From assembly GCA_003439945.1 (NCBI GenBank), contig QVRM01002755.1, positions 445,001 through 509,000 of the forward strand: a stretch of 64,000 bases of DNA, written 5' to 3'. The notes under the pieces are model-generated. The model ran no database searches and was not told where the DNA came from. It saw only the letters and a program-made list of their open reading frames with translations. Positions 10,165-22,100 of the stretch are shown here, piece after piece. Origin of the DNA: Dermanyssus gallinae (taxonomy: Eukaryota; Arthropoda; Arachnida; Mesostigmata; Dermanyssidae). Position numbers and translations under genes: made by a program. Numbering within the stretch: position 1 is the first letter of the stretch; each line of letters starts with the position of its first letter.

Positions 10165-11897
10165 ATACTTGTTATGCTGCTCAACACAATAACGAGCAGC
10201 GTCTAGGTAACAGCAGAATGAGACTATTCGGATTACGCTCGCCTGAGACAGACGCAGCCCATTAACGGCGTTACGCAGCCAGCGAGTCTAACTTGGTCGC
10301 TCGTGTTGTGGTGCATTGTATAATTAGCTTAATCAATTGACTAATCAATAATAGACTTGCCAGTTTCGTTTGCGAAACGGGCGTACATCGCCTGCCATCG
10401 TTGACATTGTCTGTTTCCTACTTAGCTTTTAACTAGGTATAAATTTACAACAATTAGGTAAATTCCAAGCGGCCATCATAGGAAGGAGGTGGAAAGAGGA
10501 GGCGAGTGTAGAGCACATGTGCATCACAGCAGACATAGACAGTTCTAACATTGCTGGTTTTACATAGACATATAGATATAACATTGCTGGTTTAAAAGCG
10601 GCGGGATAGCGGTGTTGACTGCGACCGTCGTAATGGCAGTGTAAGCTATATTCAGTGATCTTCAGAAAACTCCAGTGAGCCGACACTCTCAATAAACTCG
10701 AAGAAGTGGAGCCTGGTGTATGTACAAGAAGTCTTCCCGACCATGCCATAATTTGTCTCTCTGCCGTCCAGACAAAGCTGACGCTGACACATGATCAACT
10801 GGCTGACACAAACAGACACCACAGCAAAGGATGAGGCAACTCGTGCCGGTCCTCCGAATCAGTTTCGATTTGAACAGGCTGGAATTGGAATTTGCAGTCG
10901 AAGATATCAGAGTAGTCATCGGGTGTTTGCAACAAACAACTTACGGGAAAGAACATACCATACAAGAATTTAGGTAGCCATGACACAACAAACGCTTACC
11001 ATACAAGAATTTAGGTAGCGATGACACAACAAACTACGCCAATGGCGTAGGGAATTAAACGAAACTTTATTGTCGATAATTAGGCATAATGTAGACCATG
11101 CATTAGCCAACAAAGCGAATGAATACAAGCGTACTAACTAGCTATGCAGTTGGCTAGAACGGCAGTTTGACCCTTGTCTGCTGTAATTCATTTTCAGAAT
11201 ATAAAAATTTAACCCTACATATTCAGGAAACAGTCATCGTCGAAAGGGAGGAAGACTTTCACCGCAACGCGGACTGGTTCGTCTGCTCGACTGCTTCGTC
11301 AAAGAGGCCACCTGTTGTGATTTTAAAGCAGAACACTCTGGGACAAGCTTTGACGCCGCAGCTATTATGGCTACTCCGTTTGCAGACGATGACGAATATC
11401 ACGAAAAAGATCTGCGAAATGTACCAACCGTAGTGCGTGTTCATATTAACATATGCGTCTAGAAACGACCGCACACAACAAAAATGGGTCTGAGCTTGCC
11501 CGACAACCGTTTCCATTGTCATCAAAACCTGGGCTAAGTCGGACAAACTAAAACGACTATGTTCAACAGTTAACCCAGCTGTATCCGGTATATAGCTCGG
11601 TGTTTGGCGCCAAGGAGTACGGACGTGTGTATACGGAGCTCCGAGTGGTTACGCTTGCTTGTGTGAATGCAGGAAAGAAAACGCAGAGAGTGGCGGCATA
11701 CCGTAGTGATGCGTGAAGTTCGGTGATCATTTCGGTGTATTGTGCGTGGCCGTGCGACGAAGAGGTAAGTAGTGAGGCCGCAGTAAAGTTTAGTTAAGTC
11801 CATTACAGCAGGGCGAAGCAACCGAAACCACCCACGCAGGCGTCGAGAGTCTACGAGCGGTCCGGCGCGCATTCAAATTCAAACTATAACGGCTGCT
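10165..11897. other. Unassigned DNA upstream of the SGNH-type ORF
   Basis: Moderately GC-rich DNA with no recognised protein. A 41-bp tandem duplication lies at 10956-11034. Near 11763 the sequence GAGGTAAGT would fit a splice donor, but I see no matching exon. The last 300 bases may be the 5' untranslated region of the element that starts at 11.9 kb (inference). Confidence 0.35.
10956..11034. repeat. Two-copy tandem duplication, period 41 bp
   Basis: A 38-base segment (10956-10993) recurs at 10997-11034 with one change, GTAGCC against GTAGCG, separated by GCT. It is probably a recent slippage or unequal exchange event. Confidence 0.9.
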
Positions 11898-13318
11898 ATG
11901 AATCTCCCAGGCCAAACGCGCAGTGGCAGCTTAAGATACGTGCCGGCCAGTTCATTGTCAGTATGCAATTGTGGAGGAGTATTAGAGAAGAGAAAGGTTA
12001 CTGAGCGCAGTCCTCCATATACAGGCTGCGCCGCCTGTGAAATGAAACCGCGACTGACAGCGGAGATGGAGCTGGCGCAGTAGAGCGCTAAGACATGGTG
12101 CGATATAGCACAAGCTATGCAGGATCGCTGGCAAAGCATAATAAAAGATGTCCAGCAGAGGCTAAAAAGAATCGAAGAGAGAAAGGCTCAAGTTGAGGAG
12201 AAGGAGAAGCGCGCAATGGTCTTACAGCAAGAACTGGCTGTAATGATCGAAGAAATAAAGCAAAATGTAAACGCAAATGAAAAGCAACGGCATATTAGCG
12301 ACAGCAATCAAATAGTGGTTGAACTGAGAGAAAGGCTGGCTGCTGTTGAGGAGACAACGTCAACAGTAGCGGCAAATGTTGAAGAAATGGAAAAATGGAT
12401 CCGGGAAAAAAAGAATGAAGACGGGAGGCGCGCCGTTGAAGAGGAGACAGTAGTGTTAGACTTGAGCCACAGTGGCCAAGGGGAAGAAGAAATACATGAT
12501 GAAGAGGACGGTGCGATGAAGGCGCAAGGATACAGGAGACGACAACAACGGAGGAAAAGAAACGAGATCGCCAGAGGGGATGAGCGGATACGAGTGGAGA
12601 AGAGAGAGGAGGAGGCTAGTCAGCGAAAGGAAGAAGAAAATGTGCAAACGCTACAACAAGAACAAGAGCAGACATCTCGGATAAGTTCAACCGATCGAAC
12701 AGGGGAGGCGGTGGCTATTAGACCAATGGGAAAACGAGTGGTAGTTGCCGGAGATTCAAACGTGTGCAGAATAGAGGAACAGGTTAATCGGGTGGCTACT
12801 AATACAGGGGGGTTTATTTTATTCCTATGGGGGGGCCAAGGAGTAAGGGATATTGTGGCAGCAACTAAGCAAGCTATTGGGGACTGGTAGATGTTTTTCA
12901 GGCCCGGGATATGGAAAGTGCTGTGAATACGATTAGCACACAGGTACAAAACCTAATAGAATTTTGCAAACGGCAAAACGTAGTGTTGACAGTGTGTTCG
13001 CTTCCAATGTTGGTGGATGCTAAAGAAGGACGGGACTATCGGGGTACATACAGGGCAGTGAATAGGAAGATAATGCAGTTGGTCAGGGCAGCAAATTAGG
13101 AATACTTGTCACTTGAATACATTCAAGACAATCCAAGGGCCATGGCCTCTGATGGAGTGCACTGTGTGAAACACGGGGAGGTAGGTGTTGTACTAGTGGC
13201 ACGGCCAATTGGCAAGAGGGCGTGCGATTGGCCAACTGTTAGGCCTATAATAATTAGAGTAATCAATGCGCAAGTAGGACATACGGGAACGGAATACGAT
13301 AGGGGGACGCAGACGTAG
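11898..13318 (+). pseudogene. ORF1-like protein with Zn-type cysteines, coiled coil and SGNH-hydrolase-like domain
   Basis: A degraded gene read in two frames. Frame one starts at ATG 11898 with CNC...CAAC cysteines (11964-12038), a TAG at 12081, then a long Glu/Lys/Gln-rich coiled coil (about 12117-12420) and a basic stretch. It then has VVVAGDSN at 12741-12761, the nucleophile block of SGNH/GDSL hydrolases (Ser 12756-12758). After a frameshift at about 12885 the second frame has LIEFCKRQNVVLTVCSLPM, a TAG at 13097, and SDGVHCVKHG at about 13148-13177, the Asp-x-x-His block. CR1-type LINEs are known to carry esterase domains in ORF1, so this is probably a retrotransposon ORF1. No RT follows. 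One frameshift and two stops make it inactive. Confidence 0.6.
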
Positions 13319-14101
13319 AATCAACAAAATCGGGGCAGCGCAAAATTTTCAGGCACGCGGTATGGGCATTTAAACGAGAGGGGAACGGTAGGGTACAGAC
13401 ACAGACACACAGGATGGGACAACAGATACAGGGACAAAAGAGAGAGGAGGGGACAATATGGATACAGGAAAGAGTGGGACAGCAGGTACAGGGGGAATCA
13501 CGACAACGGGAGCTACTTCCCGAGGGAGGGGAACACATAGGAGCAGTGGAGATCAAGGGGGCATTGGAGGTCGTCAGACGGTTGGCCATCAGTGGCATAC
13601 AGAGGAGGAGATAAAGGTTGACGTAAGATCCAAAAGAGGAAGCAGGGCAGAATGAAACGTGCAATAAAGTTGAGATTGGTAAAATGAAAGCGGGAAAGGG
13701 GCGGGGTAGAATGGGTATACGATAATTCAAGAGCAAGTGGGCTATTGGCAGATGCCAGGGCAGGGATGTTGGATACAAGGATTCATAGAGCTAAATATAA
13801 GGAGAAGCAAAGTCAATCGAACGTATTAATAAAGAATGTATAGCCTTAGGGGGGGGGGCAGAGATATAGATCTGTCGGAGGCCCTAGCTCTAGGACCAAA
13901 TGTAAGAAATGACCTGGTCGATATTACAAAGAAGAGGTTGTCACAATGGAAAGCAAATACTCAGTAGGTATTGAAGTAGACATGGATTATATGGATGCGT
14001 AGGTAATATATATGCTGCCGCTCTAAGCGCCCCTGATATATAAGAGTGACATGTGTATTTAGGCATACATGCTAAGCGAACAATAAATCAATCAATCAAT
14101 A
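11898..14101 (+). mobile_element. Remnant of a non-LTR element carrying the SGNH-type ORF
   Basis: After the hydrolase-like domain comes an Arg/Gly-rich region (13320-13650), a G run near 13850, and a short open piece (about 13863-13975) reading LSEALALGPNVRNDLVDITK, which could be the end of a second ORF. The sequence then closes with AATAAATCAATCAATCAAT at 14083-14101, a short tandem tail typical of LINE 3' ends. No endonuclease or RT core is present, so this would be an internally deleted copy. The 5' border is not defined and I saw no TSD. Confidence 0.45.
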
Positions 14102-14262
14102 GGTGAGAAAAGTATTAATGACACTTCTAGAGAGTTACAGCTATTAGGGAAACTAGACTAGACAAAGCAGCAAATTTTGCTATATTTTTCTATCGAGCAT
14201 ATCATTATTTGCAATGGCCATTCCACTCCTATAAGCAAGGCGATCGTTATCTAGAAGCCCCT

Positions 14263-14275
14263 ATTACGGCGCAAA
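14263..14275. repeat. LINE-A target-site duplication, 5' copy
   Basis: ATTACGGCGCAAA, identical to 18146-18158. Thirteen matching bases at exactly the element borders define LINE-A as 14276-18145. Confidence 0.9.
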
Positions 14276-14296
14276 AGTTGTCTGCTAGCAGTCGTG

Positions 14297-15322
14297 ATGT
14301 TCGGTTGTTTGAAGTGTTCGCTCTCGTTAAATACGGGTGAACAACTAGTGGTGTGCAGTCAAGGCTGCTCAAAAGTGTTCTACGGGGGCTGTCTAAACCC
14401 CGTGCTCCCTGAGGATGCGCACTCGGCTCCGTGTGGAGCATGTGACACCCAGGAACCAACTCACGGTACGTTGTGCGGCCGATTGAGCGAGGTACAGTGG
14501 AACTTTGTGAAACTGTGGTTAGCATACACGGCACTACTGGAGCGGGTGGCCAACATCGAGGCAATCCCGCAGGAACAGTTTGCCGCACCCCTTACGCTTA
14601 CAGGGGGTTTGAACTCCACGCTAAGTGATAAAATTAGCGTGGAAGAAAGCGGCGGAACGCGGACAACGCGGAAAAACAAGAAAGCAAGGCTAGCAGACAG
14701 CACAGAAGGCGAGCCAAAGACGAGAGAGCTGGCTGGAGAGACCAGCAAAAACAACCGCGCAGGCGCCAAGAGAAGCTTGGCGTCTGCAGAGTTGAGTAAC
14801 GACAGTGGCAACTTGAACGGCGCTGTTGTGGAGATGGTGGTGGTACAGCGGCGTCACCAGCTGCGGTAACAACAACGCCGACAGCAGATCCAGCTGACCC
14901 ACGTCTGGAGGCGAAGGCAGACGACGATGGTTTTGTTGTGGTTCGTAAGCGACGAGACAACAAAACATCGAATGCATCGCGGTAGTGCAATAGATGGCAT
15001 AGCCGGATTGGAAGTCTATGCTAGACCTGCGAAGATCTGCACCTTGAGAGTGGCACGATTGGCGCAGAAGACATCGACGGTCGGGCTGCAAGCCTGGCTT
15101 ACTGGCAAGGGCATAACTGTGAAAGCAGTTTGGAAGCTACATACACATGGTAGTGATGCTGTGTTCTGTGTGGTGGTGCGTGACGAAGATTACGCAAACT
15201 GTTGCAGAAATGAATACTGGCTAAAGGGAAGCCTGTCCCGTCGCTGGGTGGGGGACGTCCCCTACGAGAGGATGGTTAAGGAGAGTTTTAGTGCGCCTGG
15301 CGGTCCAAGCCCCGGTAAGTGA
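14297..15322 (+). pseudogene. LINE-A ORF1 with PHD-like zinc finger
   Basis: Probably a nucleic-acid-binding chaperone-like ORF1. Residues 4-49 show C-x2-C-x12-C-x3-C-x4-Y-x2-C-x13-C-x2-C, a PHD finger in which the usual His is Tyr (codon TAC, one transition from CAC). PHD fingers in CR1-like ORF1 are established. A Ser/Thr/Lys-rich linker follows. A frameshift near 14840 breaks the frame at the stop 14867-14869; a second near 14980 restores a frame that encodes a C-terminal domain (VFCVVVRDEDY...W...RRWVG) resembling the RRM/CTD-type module of ORF1 proteins. The stop TGA 15320-15322 is followed directly by the ORF2 frame. Confidence 0.75.
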
Positions 15323-18103
15323 CTGACCAGTTCTAGAACTGCAAGCGTAGTGGCAAACATACCTCTACGAGTGCTTCTCTGGAATTGTGAGGGACTTAAG
15401 GGGGCAATGGATCTTGCACGTGATGACATTAAGTTGGTTGACATTGCACTCCTCACGGAGACATTTCAGCGGGACGAACTGCATATCAATGATATGCGGG
15501 GCTTTCACCAGCTGGCTGTCTTACCTGCGGGAGGTCGGGAAGACCTGTGGGTGGGTTATCTATCTACCTACATAAACGCTTACCACCGATGCAATGCGTC
15601 AAGAAAGATGAATACTGCGTAGTGCTCTCCTCTGGGAGGGTAAACGTCGCTGTATTCCATTTCCCACCCACATTCGATTCTGCGGAGGTTGCTGAGACGG
15701 TAAGCTTTGGACTTTCAGAGTTAAACCTGACCATGCCAAATATCGTCGGCGGTGATTTCAATGCCAGAATCGATTGTGGGGCCAACGATGATAAAGGCGA
15801 GGTGCTGCTCCAGGTGATGGAAAATGTTGGTCTAAGCAGTGCAAACGCGCGCGAAGACTATACATACTTAAGTCACAATGGAAGCAGCACCATCGACCTG
15901 TTGTTTCAAAGCCTTGTCAGCCGTGAAATTTAAAGCTTTGATGTTCCCGATAAAGTGGCCCGAAAACACCCACCAGTGTTGGCCGTTGCCGATGTTCCCG
16001 GTATTGGGCGAGACCGACATAATCCGCCGCGCTGGTCTGCAATGAGACGGATTTATCTATCTCTCTTGGACAGAGCGGTGGGCGGTCTTGAGGTAAGCCC
16101 TGACATCGATACCACCTGTGACCAGCTGGAGAGGACGATGAGAAGTGCAGTGAAGTGGAAAAGGTTATGGCAGAAGAGATCACGCCCGTGGTACTATCGA
16201 GCCTGCTACCTAGCCCACGTTAAAGTGCTCGAACTCCAGCGCCAAGCAAAAGCCATAGAACCATCATCACTGCAAGCCAGGCGGGACTAATTTGAGCGTA
16301 GAAAGGCCTATATAAGACTCTGCTATGATCATAAAAGGGACACGCGAGGCGGGAGGAACGACGGCTGCTTGAAAGAGCAGAACGAGAGCCCTCAGCTTAC
16401 ATCGTGCGACCTCGTAGGGCGGGGAATCCGCTTAGTGACGGACAGGTAAAGAGCCACCTAACTAATCTTTTATTCAATCGTGACGTTGCAGCCGTATTTC
16501 CAATCGTACAGCATCCGCTTACATTGGAGCAGCACAACATGAATCTGCCTTTCGGGGTGGAGGAGGTCTGCCAGGTCCTACGGTCACTCCCGAAGAGAAA
16601 GAGCTCCGGGCCCGATCAGGTCTGCTATGAGCATTGGATCCAGTCACTCCCTCTCTTGGCAGAAACTCTTTGTGATTTCTTTAATGAAATTATAAAGCGG
16701 GGGCGGATGCCTAAGCTCTGGCATGTCGCCAGGCTTTCTCTTCTGTTCAAGGGTAGGCATGGTGATGACCATCAGAATCCAAATCTCTACCGTGGAGTGG
16801 CGTCAGAACGCACAATGAAGAAGATTTTCTGTAAGTTGGTGATTCGGCGGATTGAGCACGTGGCTGAAGAGGCACTTCCACCGGAGCAATTCGGTTTTAG
16901 GAGAGGCCGAGGCCCCCGTGATGCAATCCACGTTCTCCAGTCAGAGATCGAGCGAGCTGTGGCACAACCCAGAGGTCATCTGTATGCAGTCTTTATTGAC
17001 TGCGTCAAGGCCTTTGACAAAGCCCCTCGCTATCTGCTGGTTGAAGCATTCCAACGAGCAGGAGTGGGTGGCTCTCTTCTGAGTGTAATAGCAAGTTTCT
17101 TTGAGGAGGACACCTTGTTGGTAGACGGTGAGCAGGGTGTATTGGAAGCAAAATTATTAAGCAAAATGTGGGAACTCCGCAAGGAGACCCGCTGAGCTGC
17201 GTCTCGTTTACACGTCTCCTTGTTGACCTCGTCGGTTACGTCCGACAGGAGTACCAAAAAGCCGTGGTGGTGATGTATGCAGATGATATCGTGGTCGCTC
17301 ATCGCGACCTAGGTGCCATCAAGCGCATTACCTCTATGATAGAGGCGTTCCTTGTCTCGAAGGCACTTGAGATAAACACCAAGAAGACCAAAGCCATGAA
17401 ATTCAGGCGTGGAGGTCGATTGGCTGCCAGATACGTTATACGTTGCTGCGGCCAACCATTGGAGTCTGTTTACTCTTTCCAGTATCTTGGCCTTCGGGTT
17501 CATTATACGGGGACGACGTTCACAGCGCATATAAACGAAACAGTACGGAAGGCACTTGTCTCTCTTTACGGGGAAGTAGGCAATGTCCGAAGACTGTTCG
17601 TTTTCTCAGCAGTGAGGCTCTTCATGCTTAATATTGTTCCGGGGCTGATGTATGGCCTTGACAGGGTACGGAACCACCTCACACTGGCAAATTTTAACCA
17701 GCTTGAGAGGTGTTTCTCATTATATATGAAGCGAGTGCTTTGCTTGTCTATTCGAGCAAGGAGCCGCTTTGTGTATCTCATGTCAGATTGTCCACCGGCT
17801 ACTGAAACAATCCGACTAAGGCTGAAGATGCCGCGTTCAGTACCATACGAATGTTTCATTTCTGAATGGGAAGCTAAAGTCGAACAGGCCAGACGGGAGG
17901 TCGGTGGTTTGGACGTTTTCAATGCCGTGCACCTTTGGTCTGGTCCTGCATGTGACAGTCGCCACGTATACACCAGGTACATAGTGCATGGTTATCACTA
18001 CCTGGTATCTTCAAACGCAGCCTTTCACGAGGAGTACGAGTTGTGCACTACTTCTCTCGCCGAAAGCGTAAAGAAGATAGAGTATTATGAAGAAACATCT
18101 TGA
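15323..18103 (+). pseudogene. LINE-A ORF2: AP endonuclease plus reverse transcriptase
   Basis: ORF2 nicks the target and copies the element RNA. The N-terminal endonuclease shows LLWNCEG, LLTETF, IVGGDFNARID, SSTIDLLF and RKHPPVLAV (in place of SDHxPV). RT motifs follow: SSGPDQVCYEHW, LPPEQFGFRRGRGPRDA, AVFIDCVKAFD, GTPQGDPLS and YADD at 17276-17287; then KFRRGGRLA, FQYLGLR and the tail HGYHYLV. Damage: frameshift near 15545, TAA at 15931-15933, stop 16288-16290 and frameshift near 16330, frameshift near 17165. The C-terminal Cys/His cluster found in LINE-B and at 55.2 kb is missing; ELC runs straight into TTSLAESV. There is no ATG at the start of the frame. Confidence 0.85.
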
Positions 18104-18145
18104 ACTGTATATTATACTCAATCTGAGTGAAATAAATATAATTGA

Positions 18146-18158
18146 ATTACGGCGCAAA
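18146..18158. repeat. LINE-A target-site duplication, 3' copy
   Basis: ATTACGGCGCAAA, identical to 14263-14275. Confidence 0.9.
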
Positions 18159-21100
18159 CAAGAAGATAAGAGATATTAAAAACAAGTCTAGGCACTTGTG
18201 ATAGACCCTACGGCTAAAAGGGGAGACCCCGCAGGGTGGAAAGCCAACGCATCTCGTTCTGGTTTTGTCCTTAGTCCATCCCATAAGCTGACCCAGAAAA
18301 TTAAAACATGGTTAGGACACGGCAAGCCTTAGGGAGGTATATTTGGTAGGATGTGTCTTGACAAAACTAAGACCAGCCATCAGAATCAAATCCCACACTG
18401 CCTTGGCCGACCACTATACAACGAGAGTGCGTAACACCATTTTACCCTCGTACAAATAAAACAAAAAAACTCATTACTTGCAGTAGGATATTAGGGTCTC
18501 ACGCCCCAGGTCTTCTCGCGAAGGCCAGTGTTTGAAAAATTAACGTACACACCCCGCATTTCGAACATACTGCTTCTCGCGTCACAAGTGCGTCGTATAG
18601 TCGAATTCAAAGGGATGATCAGAACAAAAAGTCGGTAGCAACGACCGCACTTCCGTTCATGCCCAATTATGGGAAGTCGTTTGGAGCTGCCAGTGCTATG
18701 CGCCCAACTCACGGCAGAATGTCCGATGTGTATTTATGGGGTTCCGTCTGTGAAGCGATGCGTAAAGCTGTTCCATGTACGTTAAATCTTGGCTGAGAGT
18801 CAGCCCCGAAAGTTTTTTTTTAAAAGTAAAGCAAAGGTGTGTGGATCGAACGGCAGACAAAAATATGGACACAAAGTTCGTCTAATAATTAACTTGACTG
18901 ACCTACTAAACTAAAAGTCTTATCTCAAATCTGCGACTAGGAAGTCGGTGCGAAAATATGTTTGTCACTCGATGCGTTTGTCGTGGCTGGTTACATTTAG
19001 GTAATTACTTTAGAGGCTCAGAAAAGGAATCTTTCCGGATTTTGTTCGGTTTGTAGCTTCATTTTTATACATTAATAATAATTAAACAAAAGAAAACATA
19101 TATATAAATATACCCTATTTTTAAAGCTTGCCGAGCTGGCCTGAATGAAATAGCGTTTTCTCTGAGTACGAGAAACATCCGCCTGGTCGTACTGCCTTGC
19201 TTTATGGGTATTGTAAACGAGCCTCAGCAGTTTGAAGTCTCAAAAAGTTTGTGGTACGCTTGGATAAACGCTAGTAGAACATGACCTTTCGTGTGCTTTA
19301 TGATACATTATCAGCATTTGCGGCACCAATCTTGCGCGCAGTTTACTTGATCAGTTAGAATCCTTATTGTGTATTATAATTAATAGAATAGCCACTCGGA
19401 CAGAAAGACTTGTCGCGAAGTATCGCCTCGAAACATTTGTATGGTTTATGGTTGCTTGACTACATGCAACCTGACAGTTTGAAAATCTAACGTGCAACAT
19501 TCAATCGGGTTCCGTCGGCACGCCCAAAGTAGTGCTACCAAGAAAACCTGGCACAGATTTTGCCGCGGAGTTTTTCTTAAAATTGTTCCAGCACATCTAC
19601 GCGTAATCACTATTACGTGATAGTAATGACGAGTGATAGTCATGATCCCCTTAAGATATTAGGGAACAAGGGCAAGCATGGTAAACGTACACCGCTTCTT
19701 CACTCTCGTGAATGATTCCAAACACTAGTTTAGATTACAAATGGCAATCTTCACTTTCAACTACCAATTGTTCACATCGGTATTTCTGGTATGCTACCCC
19801 AGCTACCCCCAGCCACGAGACGTCTTATACGGCCTGCGACTGGGCTCCACACATGACAAAAACGCGCTTAATTATAAGGCGTTAGTCACAATAAGGGCTA
19901 CCACGGTAGCCACTGTAGAGACCTACTAGGGAGCCTCAGCTGGCTGACGCGCTGGGCACGTTCAGCATAAACGAAAATATATCTCAATTTTTTAAGAGTA
20001 ACTCGAAAATGCAGTTTCACTGATTTTGAACTACCTACGCAAATGCTAGGGAACCAATAACAATTAAGGGGCTTTCTTCATTACCCCGCGAGAAATACAC
20101 TAGTCGCAGAGTATTCTAAGGTATCTTGCCAGAGCATGTCGTCATAGCCCCTATGTGCCATAGCAGGAGAAAAGTAGAAGAGTCTTGTGACACTCCGTAG
20201 CCATGTTGAATTCCATGAGACTCGGTCGTCCGGTCATATGATGTGGCTCTAAAAAGATAAACTGGGTTTTTTACTGCGGAGGAGCTCAAGCTAGGTTGTC
20301 CCTCCTGAGTGACGCTGATTTTAAGCGCTCTTTTCAAAATTGAAATTGGGTGTCGGTTGGGGGGAAGTCGTTTCCCTCCGCAATGTCCCAGATACGTGCC
20401 TCCACGATGGATTCAAGACAGTTGGATTTAAATCAGCGAGCCAAACAGGAAGATTGGGTGGTAGGTGGCTTGGCCCTTCGGAATCTGGACAAAGTTATAA
20501 TCGCTACTCAACCTGAGTGAAAAAATATGAAACGATATGGGTGCTGTGACGACAGCGCTAAAACCTTTCCTTTAGAGACCTCGGGCGTTAGGTTTGCCTT
20601 CTCTAGAGAGCGGCGCCCTCGTGCCATTCCAAAACTAGAAATCGTCATTCAGCTCCTCGAGAAAGGCTCTTTTGGAGCGCCCTTCAGCAGGAAGATTACC
20701 CTGCGAAAGAAGGCGCGGCATTTTGTATTTGGTGTTGTGACGCAGATACGGCTTTCCTTTGGAGGCAAATTGACAGGGCGTGGGCGAGGAGGTATCGCGT
20801 CTGAAAAGCTTGCAGCCCCACCTTAGGCAGTTAATCTCGTCCGTTTACCAATATTTCGGTATGATGGGGTGGAGGTGTTTTTGGTAGATCGCGTGGCCCG
20901 AGAGGGTTTTCGCGCACGCTCAACATATATGTATACGAAACCCTCCACAAACACATACCCCAGAGAACCCCTATCCACTGCATTTCTTTTAACGATGCAT
21001 ACATTACCGATAATTCTGCATGTGACTCATTAAATAAGTGCTGTTCTGAGTACAGCGTTGACCCAGTGTGCATCGCCGAGACATAAGCTACCAGTGACAA

Positions 21101-21215
21101 AATTTCATCAGCCGAGCTGTTGCTGGACGGTCGATATACCGTCTCTTGCAAAGACTGCAGAAGTCGCGGTGATGGTGTATGCATTTTGTCTACGTCCGAA
21201 CTGTAAGCTATAGAA
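18159..21215. other. Unassigned DNA
   Basis: Three kilobases with no recognised protein or RNA gene. Short open frames at 19.4, 20.1 and 20.5 kb have no family match that I know. A 38-bp dispersed repeat lies at 20495-20532. The region 20.8-21.2 kb could be degraded upstream endonuclease of the LINE relic that begins at 21.2 kb. Confidence 0.35.
20495..20532 (+). repeat. 38-bp dispersed repeat, copy 1
   Basis: This segment (contains TAATCGCTACTCAACCTGAG) is repeated in inverted orientation at 53813-53850 with two differences. Weaker similarity (GTGCCATTCC) continues beyond it. It is probably part of an unrecognised transposon. Confidence 0.7.
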
Positions 21216-22100
21216 GTGTCTGTTACGGATGAATCTAGAGAAACCATTGCTGTTGACATACTTTGTGGAACAGATCAAAAGAGCCGAGTTATTTGTGGTT
21301 ATTTTTCACCTATATGTGCTACGACACAACTTAATCAGAGAAAGACTACACTTTGTGTTTTGCTTGACGAAATCTTGCAAGTAGACTTTGTGGACATCCC
21401 GACAGGAGACTTTAACCAGCCTGACATTTATTGGGGATGTATTGACATGTCCTCAAGTGAAATCACAAAAATGTATATATTTCGCTCTTTCTGTATAGTT
21501 CATATTTAGGCTTTTCACGTGCATTCGATCGTGTTGCTTCTGACAAAAATGTCATCGCTAGGTAGCGACCCCAGAATCATAAACTGGTGTAGGGCATACT
21601 TGAACGACCGCACACTTGTCCGCAAAGCTATGGAAAGCTAGTCCGCCGTCGGCAGGTGTGTATCCGGTGTTCCGCAGGGCTCATGCCTAGGCCCCATAAT
21701 GTTCATTCTATTTGTACAGGATCTCGAGACCATGCTTCGAAGTATTAGAGTTACGTATGAGCTGCATGCAGACGATTTTAAAATTTATGTTGAGGCAAAT
21801 AATGACAACAACACATCGATTCTACAAAAAGCGATTGATGCTGTTTCTTTATGAGCAGAGGAAAACCGTATGCAGTTATCTACTTCACAATCTGCCGTTC
21901 TTAAGACAATGTTAGATTTCGTTCTGTATATGCTAAATGACCATCCCAATTCTAAAGTCTCATTATACATAGACCTTGGGGCAACTTTTCGATTGTCAAA
22001 TTAAGTTTAAACCTCATATGGCCGATTGACATGGAGTTGTCAAAGCCGGGTCTTGGAGGTGCAATCTCACAATGCGGTCCTTCATTATACAGGACCATAA
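21216..22100 (+). pseudogene. CR1/Jockey-like LINE relic: endonuclease piece fused to RT piece
   Basis: The first frame (21216-21509) encodes part of an AP-type endonuclease: DILCGTDQKSRVICGYFSP and PTGDFNQPDIYWG (the G-D-F-N strand). At about 21509 the coding jumps into RT: SRAFDRV (end of motif A), AYLNDRT, VSGVPQGSCLGPIMF (motif B) and YELHADDFKIYVE, where the YADD box reads HADD. The endonuclease C-terminus and RT domains 0-3 are missing, so an internal deletion joined the two parts. Several frameshifts and a TAG follow. It is inactive and older than LINE-B or LINE-C. Confidence 0.65.

Larger units (their letters stand above)
14276..18145 (+). mobile_element. LINE-A, coding-complete non-LTR retrotransposon with TSD
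   Basis: A 3.87-kb insertion bounded by a perfect 13-bp TSD. It starts 21 bases before the ORF1 ATG, carries ORF1 (PHD-like finger plus C-terminal domain), ORF2 (AP endonuclease, RT, C-terminal tail) and an approximately 42-bp 3' region ending AATAAATATAATTGA with no long poly(A). The 5' untranslated region is missing or very short. At least four frameshifts and several stops break both ORFs, so this copy is dead. Related 3' fragments are LINE-B (24.35 kb) and the piece at 54.7-55.3 kb, so the family inserted repeatedly here. Confidence 0.9.

Noticed and set aside
20831..21259. 142-codon minus-strand ORF
   Set aside because: It overlaps the start of a plus-strand endonuclease relic and has no motif of its own.
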